Assembly: GCF_034190915.1 (NCBI RefSeq)
Contig: NW_026947484.1
Span: forward strand, 73,735,482 to 73,799,481
Reading direction: 5' to 3'
DNA length: 64,000 nucleotides
From: Cavia porcellus
Taxonomy: Eukaryota; Chordata; Mammalia; Rodentia; Caviidae
The notes under the pieces are model-generated. The model ran no database searches and was not told the DNA's origin. It saw only the letters and a program-made list of their open reading frames with translations. Below, in pieces: positions 1-12,999 of this stretch (positions within the stretch are counted from its first letter, which is position 1; each line of letters starts with the position of its first letter). The position numbers and the translations under genes were made by a program.

Positions 1-1660
1 GGAAGCAGAGCTGGTATGTGGTTCAATAAAGTATGCACCCAGCAAAAGAGACTGGAGCTGGAGTGAAAGCCAACTAGAGCTGTCCTAGGCAAGCCTGGTA
101 CCTCACGGGCTGCCAGAGGAAAGGCTGCCTTCTCCTAACTGGTCATCCCAGAGAGAAGGACGCCTTTCCCCAAAACTTGCCAAGTGCTGAGTGTGTGGGT
201 GGCCTGCCAGAGAAGCCCACAGGGCTCCTGGCCTGCACTCCAGCATCAGTGAGGAGCAGAGCCCAGCAGTGCGGTGTGAAGAACGGATGCTGGTAGATGG
301 GGTGCTGCAGGACACAGCACCCAGTGCTAGACTGTGAGCAGACACATTATCAGAGGCACCTCATGCCTGATGGAGACACACAGCTCTTGCTAAACTGTCA
401 ACGTAGACAGCAGCATATTGGCACTTTCATAAGTAGTGACGCAAGCAGGCATTTTAGGGTATAAAGCAAAGCAGAGGTGTGAATGTAAGTACCGGGGAAT
501 TCCTTTCTAGACTATTCTTGAGGTGTCACAGAAATCACAGGCTTCTGTTCAGTGAATATAATTAAGTTTTTACAGAAGTTAAGAGAGATCCTTGAAAGCA
601 ATGAGAGTTAAAAGGAGGTGAGTAAAGAATTTGCCCATGAGCTATAATTCTACCCTTAAATTTACGAGTGGTAGGGTAACCAACCTGTCCATGTTTGCCT
701 GGGATTATTTTGATTCTTGCATTGAAAGTCCCTTGTCCCTTTAGCACTGAGATGATGGGTCACCTCTAAGGAAGTGACTCATAAGTTATTGGTTGTACTC
801 TGAACTGGGCACTCAAGACTAGGAGAGAGCGGTGAGCTCCACTGAGGTCAGGGGTCACCAAGGCTCACTGACATGGACACCCCCATTCACTAAGCTGCAA
901 AGAAAAGAAGTCCAGGAGAACACAGAAGCCTCCAGAGAGAACTGAGAAGAGAGACTAACACTGGACCTGGTCATAACATAAAACAGTAGAAAATGCAGAG
1001 CAGCAACCCTGATTTCTGGTCTCGATACTTTTTCCTTTATGCAGTGACTGGCGATAATGGGGTTCTTCCCTTCAGAAATTACGTTGTATAAAGCAGTCTA
1101 AAAATTCCATTTGTGTTTTCACTTCCTGATTCAAAATTGTAAGAAACCTCAAGTGTAACTGTGGAATTCAGTTTCCTGCCAATTAGACGCCATATCACAA
1201 TAGCACTGTCCCCACCCACACACTCAGGACAGCCCTGGCAGTGGCTGCAAACCCTCAGCATCTGCCTAATTCAAGAGCCAGACATCCTCGTCACTTAGGG
1301 CAACCTGCAGTCACCTATTCACAGCCTATTTTTCACACAAATGACATAATCTATAATCTTGTTGGAGAAGTTTTCCTTTAATAATAGAGTAAATCCTGCT
1401 CAGGACACCTGTCTACTATTTCTCTTCAACACACCCCTTTCATGTCCATGATGAATAGCATTACAAATGTTGAGGGTTTCACAATGCTCTCAGTGCTCTA
1501 GCGTCCATCCTCTCCCTGCCCCGTCATTCCTACCATCAACCAGCAGAGCCTCCAATTAAAGACAAACCTTTTAGATGTGAGAAGTTACACGCACTATAAT
1601 ACTCTTTTAGCTGCAATATTTTGAACTTCTAATATGCAGAGAACAGTGCCCATCATTCCT
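1..1660. other. intronic sequence, nothing recognised
   Basis: There is no repeat, exon or RNA gene that I can identify here. Open frames are short and show no protein-like composition. Confidence 0.5.
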
Positions 1661-1661
1661 T

Positions 1662-2225
1662 TAGTAAGTAAATATTTATTGAATTCTCATTACACCCCCT
1701 AGAGAAGCAGTGCTAAACAATTCACTGATCTTAAGGAAAAGTAATGAAGTAAATAAGTAGATAGATGATGTCTAATAGTCCAAGGTGCTATTAAGAAAAC
1801 GGAGGCAGAAGAAGCCATACCTCTGTGTGTGTGTACGTCATGAGGGTCACTTCAATTAGATGGTCAGAGATTGTCTGGGAGGAGGTGACACTGAAGCAGA
1901 GGCTGAGTGCAGTGAGGGGGCTGTGGAAGGAGCATTGTGGGACAACAAAGGCAGAGACAAACACTCAGGTGTTCAGTAAAGAGCAACAGAAAAGCTTAGT
2001 AGAGAGCTGAATTTATGAGTCTGACAATTTATGGGATCTCCTTGAAGCTTTAAAGTACTGGATCACTGCAGTTGTGTGATACTGAGGTGAGGGCAAACTA
2101 AAAATCAGATGCCTTTAGGAAACTATGGCATTAATGCAGCGGAGAGATGGCAATGGTTTGAATAAGGATGGTAGCCGGAGAGGTGCTTCCTGGTGGTTGG
2201 ATTCAAGATATAGGTAAAATAGACA
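1662..2225 (-). repeat. L2 LINE fragment
   Basis: On the + strand it opens with the reverse complement of an L2 3' end (taaatatttattgaattctc). It continues through recognisable L2 landmarks in the correct order: a GAGGAGGTGACA-like block, a GGCTGTGGAAGGAG block, and ATTAATGCAGCGGAGAGATGGC near 2135. The element therefore reads on the minus strand. It is old, strongly diverged and non-coding. A 61-codon open frame at 1825-2010 falls inside it and is not a gene. The family call is from pattern memory. Confidence 0.72.
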
Positions 2226-2229
2226 TGGG

Positions 2230-4430
2230 CTGCTTCAGGAAGTAGCATCTTAGTATCCTGATGATCTTTACAAATCCTAAGCATACACAGATTTTATGGA
2301 CATTATTAAAAATTTCCAGCATATGGAAAAATTAGAGCATATTATAATATCCAAGGTATAACTAACGATCAAGAACTCATATGACAGCTCTGAGACATAT
2401 TTCTGATGGTCATACCCTGTAGTTATCGACCAGTCTGTACTTGATCAGCCCATGGTGACATCTGTCCCCTCTACACATACATCCAGCTGCTTCCTGGAAC
2501 TCTTGAAGGAATTGAAGGAATCGTCTCACCCATTAATATCTTTGTACTAAAACATTTTTTTAAATGTGTGGTGGCCACACATAGAATAGATTTTAAAAGT
2601 ATTTTGTTAACTCATGAGCAACATAATGGCAAATACTAATCTAAGAATTCTTTAATGAAACTTTGTAAAAATTATGATATGTCCTATTTGGGGGGTACCA
2701 AATACAAGGAAGAGGAATTATTTCTGGCTTTATATTGCACAGTAGGCTATTGGTTAGAACAACCCGATAGCATATTTTATAATGACTAGAAGAGTGTGGA
2801 ATTCCAAACACATAGAAACTATTAGCATTTGAAGAGATGGAAATGTTTATTACCTTCATTTCATTATCATATACTATATAGATAACCTAGTTACCATAAT
2901 GTACCCCACAAAGTTTTATATATATTGTCTTTAAAATCCTCTATTTCATGCTTAACTTTATCTTAAAATTTTGACGATCATCCTTCCTAGCTCCAAATTC
3001 TGCTCTCAGCTGACCAAAAACTGTTTCTCAAAAAGGGAAGTTAGCTAAGTCTCCAGGCAGTGGGGCTTGCTTTCAAGAGTTTGAAGGGAGAACAATGGAG
3101 AGAAGAGGAAGAGCTTGTTTATGATAGTGGCAGGTAGACCTAGACGTTCTGGTCTACATTTCTCTTAGAATTTTGTTTCTGCTCTTATGAATAGGGGATA
3201 ATTCATCCAGTCCATGTGTGAAAGGAGATTGCCGTGTGGCCTTTAAAACACTGGTCCCCTCCCTGCCCTCATGGTGGTGCAGTGGTCCCAGATGGGAAAC
3301 CATGGACCATGTCCATGTCGCCTCATTGCCGCAGCGTCTAACCTGAGGTCCAGGTCCTGGAAGCCTAGCAGAGTGCAGGGTGTTTATTAGAATAAACAGG
3401 TTCCAAAAACTGTACAATGGCTTTGCTTAAGCCACATTCCTCTATAGTTCCAGAGATGAAGATTTAAAATTATGTCGAACCTTTATTAACATTGCTTATT
3501 AAAGAGTAACTGACATAATTTCTTGGTCACAGCGGCAACAATGAGAAAATTTTTTACTTTGTCTATATTATTGAAATTTCCAAACTGTAGTTGGCACTCT
3601 GGCCTTAGTAAACAGAGTTTACTCAAGAAAATGCAAGCCTTTTTTGGAGACTCATGCTATTTCAGTGTCTAAGAATAATCACAAACATGAATGGGGGTGT
3701 TGAATATGTTTGCTTGTAGGTTCAGAGCTTGAAGTATGAATTAGCCAAGAATAGATGTTAAAAAATGATATCTGATCATCAGATTTTCTTCTGATATTTG
3801 ACCATTTTATTCTCACCTTCCCTCCCCCCCAAAAAATTGAATGAAGACAAAAATCAAGTTCTCTTCAGGCTCCGTTTGATTAAGGTGTTGATTGTATTTG
3901 AATGTTATTTTAGGACTGGCCAGATGGAAATTTTATTTGGTTTGCATATCTAATTATATTGTGAACTGCGTGTATGAAATTCTATTATGAGGCTAGAATT
4001 TTCTATCTCCCTACTTGAAAGAAAACTCTATATCAGACTAAATCCAGTCTGAGGTATTCTTTCTCTATAGGAGAGTTTATTTTTTAAAAAACACCACTTA
4101 TTTTGTGATGTTAGCTGAGGGGAGTGTCTAGGTAGCTTCAGACTTCCATGATCAATGCTTTTGCTACTTTCAAGGCTTCCTGGAATGATAATCTGATGTT
4201 TTTTCTTTGACCCAGAGTAGCAACTGACATTTCAGCAAGACCTCATCTTCTGAGACCACCCAGAGTACTTCTTTTTTCTAAAGAAGTAGATCAGAATGGC
4301 TTGGCATTTATTTCTAAGTAAACAAGGAGAAGAAATGATTGCATAATTCAAAAAATCTAATCAAATTGGTATTTGAGGATATTGCTATTTAGAAATCTCT
4401 GCAAAACAAAAATATATGTTACATTATGAA
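2230..4430. other. intronic sequence, nothing recognised
   Basis: AT-rich unique-looking sequence with no exon, RNA gene or repeat family that I can name. Confidence 0.45.
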
Positions 4431-4439
4431 GTGCTCACG

Positions 4440-4510
4440 CAGTGATGGCAAACCTCTTAGAGCGACACAAAGAGCCAGCTGCAGCAGTGTGCCATAGGTT
4501 CGCCACCACT
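4440..4510. mobile_element. short hAT-like MITE
   Basis: A roughly 70-bp element has terminal inverted repeats. The left end reads CAGTGATGGCAAACCT, and the right end read inward on the minus strand is AGTGGTGGCGAACCTATGGC. The termini match a known mammalian non-autonomous hAT type (CAGTGGTGGCGAACCTATGGCAC). I see no convincing 8-bp target-site duplication. The same terminus appears in the element at 27999-28164. Confidence 0.6.
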
Positions 4511-5699
4511 AAGCCAATACAGCTTATCCATGTAAGATTGCGTGCTTACTCACACACACTAATAATGATAAGAATAAGGTCGCTCTGTAGAACAAAATGC
4601 CATCCCTAATAAATTATGTTTTCTTGAGGGGAGTAATTTCCCTTCCCACTGAGATGTTATGTGAATACCATGAACATGATGGCACATGATGTGGGTCAGA
4701 GCTGACAAAGTCCAAATTCCTAGGAAGGGGAAATTAATGTTAACATCCTCCCATAGTTTCACATGGAGAACCACCTGGCTTTAAATTCCACTAGCATCCC
4801 CGAGAAACACTATTTGCAGGATGTCCATATTCAAAGACACATAGAAGCAGCATCACTAGGAAGTGGTGATGAAATTCAACACACTTAACAACCTCCAAGT
4901 CCTTGGTAACCTGAGCCCAGACACACAAATCCTAACCTCACCGCTACTGGGAAGTCGTTCTACCATGGACTTCATTTGTGATGAATCTTAAATCTGCTTT
5001 TCCTTGGATGAGGACATAAGACATTATGTATATCAGAGCTTTCGATATATTTGAAAACTGTAAATGGACTCAAATTGGCCTCTTCCATGACTACGAAGGA
5101 GCAATTTTTCATTTGAGGAAACGCACTGACCAGCTTAATAGGTGGAACTCATGAATAAATCGAATCATAATGTACAGTTTGGTAGCACTTGATCTTAGCA
5201 CCACTGCTTTATACGTTTCAGACTCTGTGATTCTGAAATGTGCTTTAGGCTGAGAGTTTCATGTCAGAGTGCTTCATACTCACAGAAATCCTACAATCCA
5301 CAGTTATTACTAGCTAGGGAAAAGAGACAAGGTGCAGAAATATGGTCACTCTGCCTGGGGCCCCTAGAGATCCCAATTCCCTATATATCATTGCCCAGGG
5401 AGCAATTTAACAAGACTTTAGTAGAATACAACTCAGTACTGAAATCCAGGAGAAGTCTAATGTTTGATCTATAAATTATGGAGTATTATTTAGGAGTACA
5501 ACTCAAGCCAGCAATGTACATTTTGAGTGATTGGGTAAATAGGTTAGGGATAGTTATACCAAAATCATAACTTTTTCTGGAATATTCCATTCACCCAACC
5601 CAAGCTTCTATAGAGAAGTTTAGGGATCCATTAGAAAATACAGTGAATAAATTCATAAAAAAATGGCAAAATGAAACACATTAGTAGTCATGACATAAA

Positions 5700-6440
5700 G
5701 CTAATTTCTGCAATATACAGACAACCTAGAAATCAATAAAAAAGAATGAAAATCTTCATAGGAAAATGAGCAAAATGTGTCAACAGAGAAATTATGGGGA
5801 ATAAAATATTCAACCTCAACAATGAAATGTTTTAGCCTGTCAAATTGGCAAAAACCAAAGATTCAAAATATCTATTGTTAATAAATGTAGATAGAAATAT
5901 GTACTTTTACATTTTTAATGGGTGTATAAATAAGGAAAACTTTATTTGGTTTGTTTTGGGATTTTTTGTCTTTTTGAAATAGGGTTTCACAAGGCAATCC
6001 AGGCTGGCCTTGAGCTCACTTTTTATCTCAGGCTAGTCTCAGACTCACAATGATCCTCCTGCCTCAGCCTCCCAAATGCTGGTATTACAGGCATGCACCC
6101 CCATGCCCAGCTAGGGCAACTTCATTTGAAAGACAATTTGGCCAGCTCAGTTTGATTTTAAATGTGCTTATCACACTCTACTAAAAAGCCTATTAAAATT
6201 TATTTCTAGGAATTTATTCTGTATACATTTACTATAATATTATTTACAGTAATAAAATAGAAATAACCTAATTCATTGATATGCAAATAGGTATATAATA
6301 AAATATTCTGAAATCGCTGTGATAATATAATCACCAGAGGGAAAGATATTTTCTCATTGCTTAAGTTAACAATGTGTTGTACAATAATATAACCATATGT
6401 TTAATATGATTTTTAAATATATTCACATGTTTATAGAACA
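5700..6440 (+). repeat. ancient L1 3' region (L1M/HAL1-like), split by a B1
   Basis: The order matches the 3' part of old mammalian L1 ORF2 on the + strand. It has AATGAGCAAAATG-type sequence, then CAACCTCAACAATGAAATG, then CAAATTGGCAAAAACCAAAG. After the B1 it resumes with GAAAGACAATTTGG, TTTCTAGGAATTTATTCTG and GTAATAAAATAGAAATAACCTAA. It is interrupted at 5949-6118 by a reversed B1 SINE. Stop codons occur throughout, so it is dead. Confidence 0.65.
5949..6118 (-). mobile_element. B1 SINE (7SL-derived)
   Basis: Reverse-oriented B1: the + strand shows the complement of a B1 tail (ttttgaaatagggtttcac), then CAGGCTGGCCTTGAGCTCAC, CCTCCTGCCTCAGCCTCCC, and ATTACAGGCATGCACC near the head. Imperfect flanking repeats aactttattt (about 5939) and aacttcattt (about 6118) look like a target-site duplication. 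It sits inside an older L1 fragment. Confidence 0.85.
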
Positions 6441-6449
6441 AAGGATACA

Positions 6450-8650
6450 AGTGAATAATTAGTATTTATAATGAAACTTAGGAAAGGGAGCAGGCAGCCA
6501 AACTATTCATTTTATACCTTTAAAAACTTGTTGATGTTGATTTTTTTATGGTGTATAGGTACTGCTTTCATAACAGAAAGAGAAAAGCAGAAGAAATCAG
6601 GCTGTCCACATAATATGGAAGTTTAGTACCCTTCTGTCTTAATTATATAGCATTCTTTTAGAAAAATAAAGTTTACTGTATATGTTTAAGGTATACATCA
6701 TATTATAAGACAGCCACAGTAAAACAGCAAATAGCACTGTGGTGGAACCCATGAATATATCCTGCCTCGCCCATGGTTACCCATCATATCCTGTGATGAA
6801 AGTAGCCTTAATCCACTCATTTAGTAGAAATCCTGAATGCAGAATACTATTATAAACCTTAGTCCTTGTGTTGTACATTAGTGGGGTTTTTTTCCAAGTT
6901 GTTCACTCTATTATTTTATCCTAGTGACCCACATCTCCCCTGGCCCCTGGGGTGACCCAGCATCCCTGACCCGTGTGGGCCCGGAAGCATCTGAGCCACA
7001 CTAGATGTTCCTTCCCCTCTGTCTCACTCAGTCTTCCAGCGATTCCTCCTCCTAAGACACAATGCAAGCATCGAGTCAGGAGGCCCAAGGAAAGACAGCT
7101 AGGTACAGACACATGAGTAACAATAGTCTCAAATTAGATATAAAGGGTACGTATAAAAACCAGGAAGCCAGTGTAATACATTTTTCTGCTTAGATTTAAT
7201 AACACCAGACATCAGAACGGAAATCATCTTCCTTCTTTGGAGTTGGTAAATGAAAAAGCAGTCAAATCAGACACAAATTTAAATGTCCTGTGGTTTCTCT
7301 TATAGTTAATAGGAAACTGGAGATAGAGCCTTTGCAAATGGAAAAGGGGCAGTAAAGGGGAGGAGAGGGATGGAGAGAGGAAAAAAGGAAGTAAAAAGCC
7401 TGAGGATGCTGAAGATGTACTCTGTACGCGGACTCCACAATGAATGTGATCACTACGTACCGTAAACGTGTACCACAAACGTGTGCTAATAAAAAATTTT
7501 TAAAGAACAACATAAATTTATTCCCAATCCTTAATTATAATCAAATATCCTGTTATTACAATGGGGAGATCAAAATGCCCTATATTTATGCCCCTATCAT
7601 GAGTAAAATCTCAACCTGCTCACTTCCCTTCGTCACGCTCCTGGGTACCTCACAGTTCAGGCTCTTCTCCCCTCTGTAACACAGCTCCCTGAATAGTTGT
7701 TCAGACAACTGTTGGCTTTTGTCTCCTTGCTCACTGTGGAGAAGGAGCTTCGTGACACTCTGTATCCAACTATAGTTTTACAGATTCTTCGTATGAAAGC
7801 AAATTACATGTCAAATTTCCTCACCCTTTCAAAATGTGACAATCACGAGAACGCAAATATCTGTCACTTAAAATAGCAGTTGCTTATTTGCTTTACTTCC
7901 TCTTGACAATATTTCTTTTAAGCATTTACTTTAGAAATATTTGTGTGCCTACAATATACAAAACATGATAGGGGTGCAAGATTAAGGCATAGCTATGTAC
8001 TAAAAACTTAGTTTTACAAATAAGTTAACAATAACTAGTTTAAAATAACTGACAAGGAACAGCTGATTTAAACTGACAAAAAACTTGAGATAGGTACCAT
8101 TATTTTTCCAATTTACCAAGAAGAAAACAAAAAATCCAAGTAAGTTAGCAAAGCTCAGTACGGTGAACCCCTGGAGCCTGTCATGAACACACACCTGTAC
8201 CCCTTAATTCATAGCTTCTCTACATACAAAAAGCTGCTTGTGGAGCAATAAGGGGTAAATATTTTTGAGTGGTTCAAAGCCCCATGGGTGCTCAGAGGAA
8301 CATTTCTGGTTGGTGTATTTATGGATACCTGGTGGACCAAACCCAAGTAAGATTTACCAGACAGAATGGAGGCAAAGGATTGAAAGTCACACAAGTGAAA
8401 GTTTTCAACGGGCAGAAGGTTACTGCTTTGCATGTAGTCTATACTTTTTTACTTTTCATTATTTTATCTTCTGTCAGAAGAAGCAAAAGTTCAGCTGCAG
8501 CCATAAATAAAAACCCCATGTAAACTAGAGTTACTGTTCAGGAAGTATCATTAAAATCATAAGAAAAATACATACAGGCTTCACTGTTTCTGTTTTGCTG
8601 GCTGGTTAATACAGAGATATTATGACAGAATAAAGAATCAAAGTGATAAA
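6450..8650. other. intronic sequence, nothing recognised
   Basis: AT-rich sequence. Several overlapping short open frames (7224-7513, 8209-8523) lie on both strands and lack any protein signature. Confidence 0.45.
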
Positions 8651-8653
8651 CAG

Positions 8654-8655
<2 letters not shown>

Positions 8656-8693
<38 letters not shown>
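8656..8693. repeat. (AT)n microsatellite
   Basis: About 19 uninterrupted AT dinucleotides. Confidence 0.97.
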
Positions 8694-8695
<2 letters not shown>

Positions 8696-8699
8696 TACA

Positions 8700-10329
8700 A
8701 ATAGGAAAGTCACTTGGAAAAGGTCAAGTGTCCTGCAGAAATTCACGCAGTGAGTCAACTTGGCAGTTTTCATCTGAATCTAGCCTGCAGAATCCTAGGT
8801 CTGCCATACTTGGTTCAGTGTCACGACACTTTCTTAGTGTAGGAAGTGCTTTTCTTACTCTATTTGACAAGAGATTCTAAGAATTCAGATAAATAAAAAG
8901 TTTTCCATCCCCCTGAGTGACAAACAGAAGTAATATGTTTAGAGAATCAGCCTCATTTCAAAACTATGTCCTGAAAGGTAACTAAGGAAATACCAAGACA
9001 CTCGTAGACCCGATAAATGCATGCTACCTCGACATCTTCATTTTTAACTATGACACTAATATTACCTGGTTGGTTCTCCACCAAAGAGTCATTTAAACTT
9101 TTGTTCATTAGGGTTTGATAAGTCAGGGAGAAATACACTAAAAACACCAGCTTGCTTTTCACACTACAGGGAAGATGCAACTAAGCCAACAGTTTTTCTC
9201 CAGTTCATCCACACACATGTGTGAAATTTTGCTGGGTTGGAGGTGTGGTCACATGGTTGGTGATTGAGGGACTTGCTCAGAGCATGTAGTAAGTGGTCTA
9301 ATTGTCATACACAGTGGTAGAGTAGCCTGGAGAGTTGGTTCGAGCAGGCTTTGTGTTCTAAGAAACATGCTAATTAGAAACGCCCTGGAAAATGTCCAGC
9401 AGTGTCCATGGTTTTTTAATCTACAAATTATGGAGAACCCAGAGGAACCAACCCTTGTATCCTGTGCACTGAGGGATGCCACTTTGTGGTTTTCCCAGTG
9501 AGTCCATTCTTGTGAGAAGGCAGCTTGGCCAGGTTATGTGCTCTGAGCATGACCAAGCGATCTTCCATCAACAGTGCCTGCCTTGCCTCTCACAACCAAA
9601 CAGCAGCACCCTGCCCAGCTCCCGCACCCCAACAACTTCCCCAGGAAGAGCCTGCTCTCAAAGTCTAGCTTGGTCCTGGGAAATGAGGGGCAAAATAACT
9701 AGCCTTAGGGTCTGAGGTTGACCTTAAATATTCTTTATGGGAAGGAACAAAAATAAGACAGAAGCAGCGTTATTCATGTGAGTAGGCTTCTCCATTAAGA
9801 CCTATATTTAATGTAAAATGCTTTCTGGGCCATCTAGCCCAAGATAGTTTGTTCAGTAAGTCAGAAACTCAGGAGACATGACCGTACCATCGAATTCATC
9901 TCCCAGTTGGGGTAGAAGAGTCATTATACTGTAAAGGCTTTTCTGGAAAAGAAATATACACATATACGTATATGTTTATGAATACGTGTGTGTTGTGTAT
10001 GTGTATCTTGGCCAATGAGAGAAAGAAAGAGTGAAGAATATAGGCAGTGAGTCCAGTAAACAACATGGTTCATGTTGAATGGCACCTTGGAATTTCTTTC
10101 AGTTTCTCTTTAAAAAGGAAAGCATTTAGATTAGTCTTTGAAAGGGTAGTTTTTTTAAGCTGCATTATAGCTCATCATTTGAGAACAAAAATCTTATTTC
10201 TCCAAAAATCAGACAGTACACTTAAAAGATAAATCTAATTCCTGTCCTGGAAAACACCAAACTGAAGGATTCATAATTATCAGTGCAATAACATAATAAT
10301 ATAAAATAATATACAACCACATTTCTTAC
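8700..10329. other. intronic sequence, nothing recognised
   Basis: No exon, RNA gene or clear repeat that I can identify, apart from a short alternating purine/pyrimidine patch (ATACGTATATG, GTGTGTGTTGTG) near 9960-10005. Confidence 0.45.
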
Positions 10330-10415
10330 GGATCTACTGAGTGCCACACATTGGTGCAAGCACTTAACATGAAATCATTATAACCCTTTCACCTACCCAG
10401 TAGTTATCCAGGCTG
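10330..10415 (-). repeat. MIR SINE fragment
   Basis: ACTGAGTGCCACACATTGGTGC, AAGCACTTAACATG and CATTATAACCCTTTCACC follow the order of a reversed MIR (tRNA-derived ancient SINE). It is diverged and short. Confidence 0.55.
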
Positions 10416-11216
10416 AAGTGAAGTGTGAAGGGTACTTCCTGCAGTGAAGGGATGGTGATTTTAAGAACCTGTTAAGTTTTAAGAAAGGCTGTGCAGTGGT
10501 TGGCATAGGTCCTGGATGTGCAACATGGGCTGTGGTCACACGTACAAATTCATGCAAATTGGGTGATCCGTCGCTTTAATAAAATATGTATCCTACCCTT
10601 GGATTGTAGAAATTTCAAAGATTTTATTTTTTGACAGGATGCCTGCCGTTTTTCTCTCTTGACTCCCGCTTGTTTTGTTCATTTTGGGGTAGTTGCCAAT
10701 TAGACCCAATTGGTAAGTATAATTAATAGAAAATTTGAATTTCCTCTTAAACCCCAGCCACAAAAATTAACACAGAAGCTTTCATTTCCTTTAAAAACTC
10801 CTAACTGTTTCATCCCTTCTGACTGTTTTTCTATTCTAAGACGTCCGACAGGATCAGGGATTAGCGACTCGGTATTCATCATCTTAAAGATACCAGACAG
10901 AACAGTTTGGCAGTTCTGCTACACTGCTACTAGAGAGAAGTCAGCATTTGTGTTCTAGGAGGTATGCAAGGCATTTTTCATGTATCCATCAGTCTGTCAG
11001 TGCAGGAGTTATCTTCCTTTTTGACACATAACAAAATGGCATCTCACTGAGGTTACATCCTTACCTTAAATACAACTATTGGAACAGTTAGATGTGAACA
11101 GGGGTTTTATTATGAGCCCAAAACCTTCACCCTTTCCATCCATGTAAGCAAGTATTATCTTGTTCAAGGAGAGGCTCCCTGAAAATTGTCTTACATTGGA
11201 AAACTTGCAGGTCATT

Positions 11217-11290
11217 ATTTCATTCAACAACATTTGAGCACCACCTCTGAGTCAGACGTGGGCTAAGCATTTGTTAGGCTGGAATGAATC
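11217..11290 (-). repeat. L2/MIR-like fragment upstream of MIR204
   Basis: TTCATTCAACAACATTTGAGCAC is the typical reversed L2/MIR3 3' start. It lies about 130 bp upstream of the MIR204 hairpin. Similarity fades beyond about 11290. Confidence 0.5.
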
Positions 11291-11419
11291 ATCAAATAGG
11301 ACCTTGGGAGGAGCATGGCGGGTAGTGGCAAGATGGTGATAAACAGAATGAGGATGGAATGGGAAGGTGATGGAGAGGAGGAAGGAGGCCAGCAGAGGAG
11401 CTCCTGACCGTGTATCCAT

Positions 11420-11529
11420 GGCTACCGTCTTTCTTCATGTGACTCGTGGACTTCCCTTTGTCATCCTATGCCTGAGAATATATGAAGGAGGCTGGGAAGG
11501 CAAAGGGACGTTCAATTGTCATCACTGGC
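11420..11529 (+). ncRNA. MIR204: miR-204 precursor hairpin (pre-mir-204)
   Basis: The 110-nt stem-loop is recognised on sight. The 5p arm (11452-11473) begins TTCCCTTTGTCATCC, with seed TCCCTTT. The terminal loop is 11474-11490. The 3p arm (11491-11511) starts GCTGGGAAGGCAAAGGG and pairs with the 5p arm. Compared with the human hairpin as I remember it, I see a single difference, a C at 11426, outside both mature products. It lies on the TRPM3 sense strand within the intron before the exon at 30330, matching the known host-gene arrangement. Established roles of miR-204 include retinal pigment epithelium, lens and eye development, and repression of targets such as MEITF-pathway and MEIS2 transcripts. 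It can be processed from the TRPM3 intron. A separate promoter is possible but not visible here. Confidence 0.98.
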
Positions 11530-12680
11530 ATCTTTTTGATCATTGCACCATCATCAAATGCATTGGGACAACCATGACATGAAATTTCCCATCATTAAGC
11601 CCACAACTGTGCCATGAGAGGGATAACAACTCTATATGTTGCAGGCCGTGGCAGAACCTATGCAGGGAGCTCAGGAAGTGGGAAGGGGTTAATTGTACTC
11701 CCACAGACTAACAGCCACAAGTTCAAATCACATGACTTCAAGAGGAAGTTAAGTGTCCTCTGAGCATATTGCAGGTGTGTCAAGGACATTTTGTTGTCTT
11801 CTGGACATGCCCCAATCTGTTCACCTCACTGCAGACTTCCTGCAGCCTCAACCAATCAAGGAAAAGGACTAATACCAAATTGCAAGTACTAAATCCATAA
11901 TCAATTCACTTGAGAGGGGGTAACTTGCCATTTATCAGATGCTCTCAACTGACCATGTTGTTCAAACTTTCCTCTGCCTTTCAGAGGGTCTTTTCTCTGA
12001 AGGTTAATTTGTATGGAGAAACCAACACTGTTGAAACCCCAATCATATCTTCATTTAATGAAAAGTTTGCCGTGATTGTTAATGAAAGTCACTTTATTAG
12101 CAAAGACCATGAAGCTGGAATAACTCTGGGGAGAACACTCTTTAGTCAAACCTGCTCTAAGAGTTCGTCCATCTTGCTTTCCTGACCCTCATCCTGTTCA
12201 AGCTAGGAGCTCTGTGTTTTTCAGCAAAGAGACTGTTCCACTTTGCAATTACTTGTTCAGGGATTAGGACATATAGTGAAATAAGTATGTGCAGGCCTGC
12301 CATACTAATAAATTCACTTAAGCACTTTCACATGTAGGGAACATCTCAAAGATTCCTTTGCAGATTAGAAAGATTTAGGTTGCAAATGTCTGACTGGCAT
12401 TTGGATCTCAAGATCAGAAAAATAGACTCTTCTTGGTCAGATACAATAGATTCCTATAATGACAACAAAGATTGTCTTGATGGGGCCCAATGTCTTCCTT
12501 GTCGTTTTGCTACCTAATAGACCTTAAGTATTTTTCATCAGTTGTTTTTGTAGCTTCTTTTTCTGCCCTGACACCATGTGAACATTCTGTCTCACCCATT
12601 CCAAGATAGTTGCAGTTTCCTGAAATAACAGAGGCCACTGGATATGTTTTTGTCCCTTTTTGATACTTGCTGAAACTCCA
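11530..12680. other. unique intronic sequence downstream of MIR204
   Basis: There is no repeat I recognise. The stretch 11930-12185 is relatively clean sequence with a 91-codon open frame that lacks any domain signature. Its closeness to MIR204 makes a conserved non-coding element conceivable, but I cannot test conservation from one sequence. Confidence 0.35.
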
Positions 12681-12689
12681 TCCTCTCCA

Positions 12690-12975
12690 GCCCTGTCTGG
12701 CCACAACCTATGTTTGCTCTAAATCTCGGCTCAGAAATCTTTGTCCCCATCCTGCCTGTGAGTCTCACATTCCTACACATCTCTGTGTAAACCTTTATCA
12801 ATCATAGCACTGCTTCCTTTGGGAGAGTGATTATCCACACTCTCCTTGCTCCATTCCCCATGATTTTAGAGTATAAACTCCTACAGAGCAGAGCCCATGT
12901 CTTACCCATCGTATCATCCTGAAAACTTAACACAGTGCCAGACACATGTGAGTAGGTGCTCAATAAATTGCAATT
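12690..12975 (+). repeat. L2 LINE 3' end
   Basis: The order is CTCCTACAGAGCAGAGCCCATGTCTTACC, then AACACAGTGCCAGACACATG, then GTAGGTGCTCAATAAATTG. This is the classic L2 3' terminus on the + strand. The upstream limit is uncertain. Confidence 0.7.
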
Positions 12976-12999
12976 GTAAATGGCAATGTTGTTTTTCCT

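Noticed and set aside
1825..2010. 61-codon open frame
   Set aside because: It lies inside a non-coding part of an L2 fossil.
11367..11582. 71-codon + strand open frame covering the MIR204 hairpin
   Set aside because: The conservation there belongs to the miRNA stem-loop, not to a protein. The frame has no protein features.
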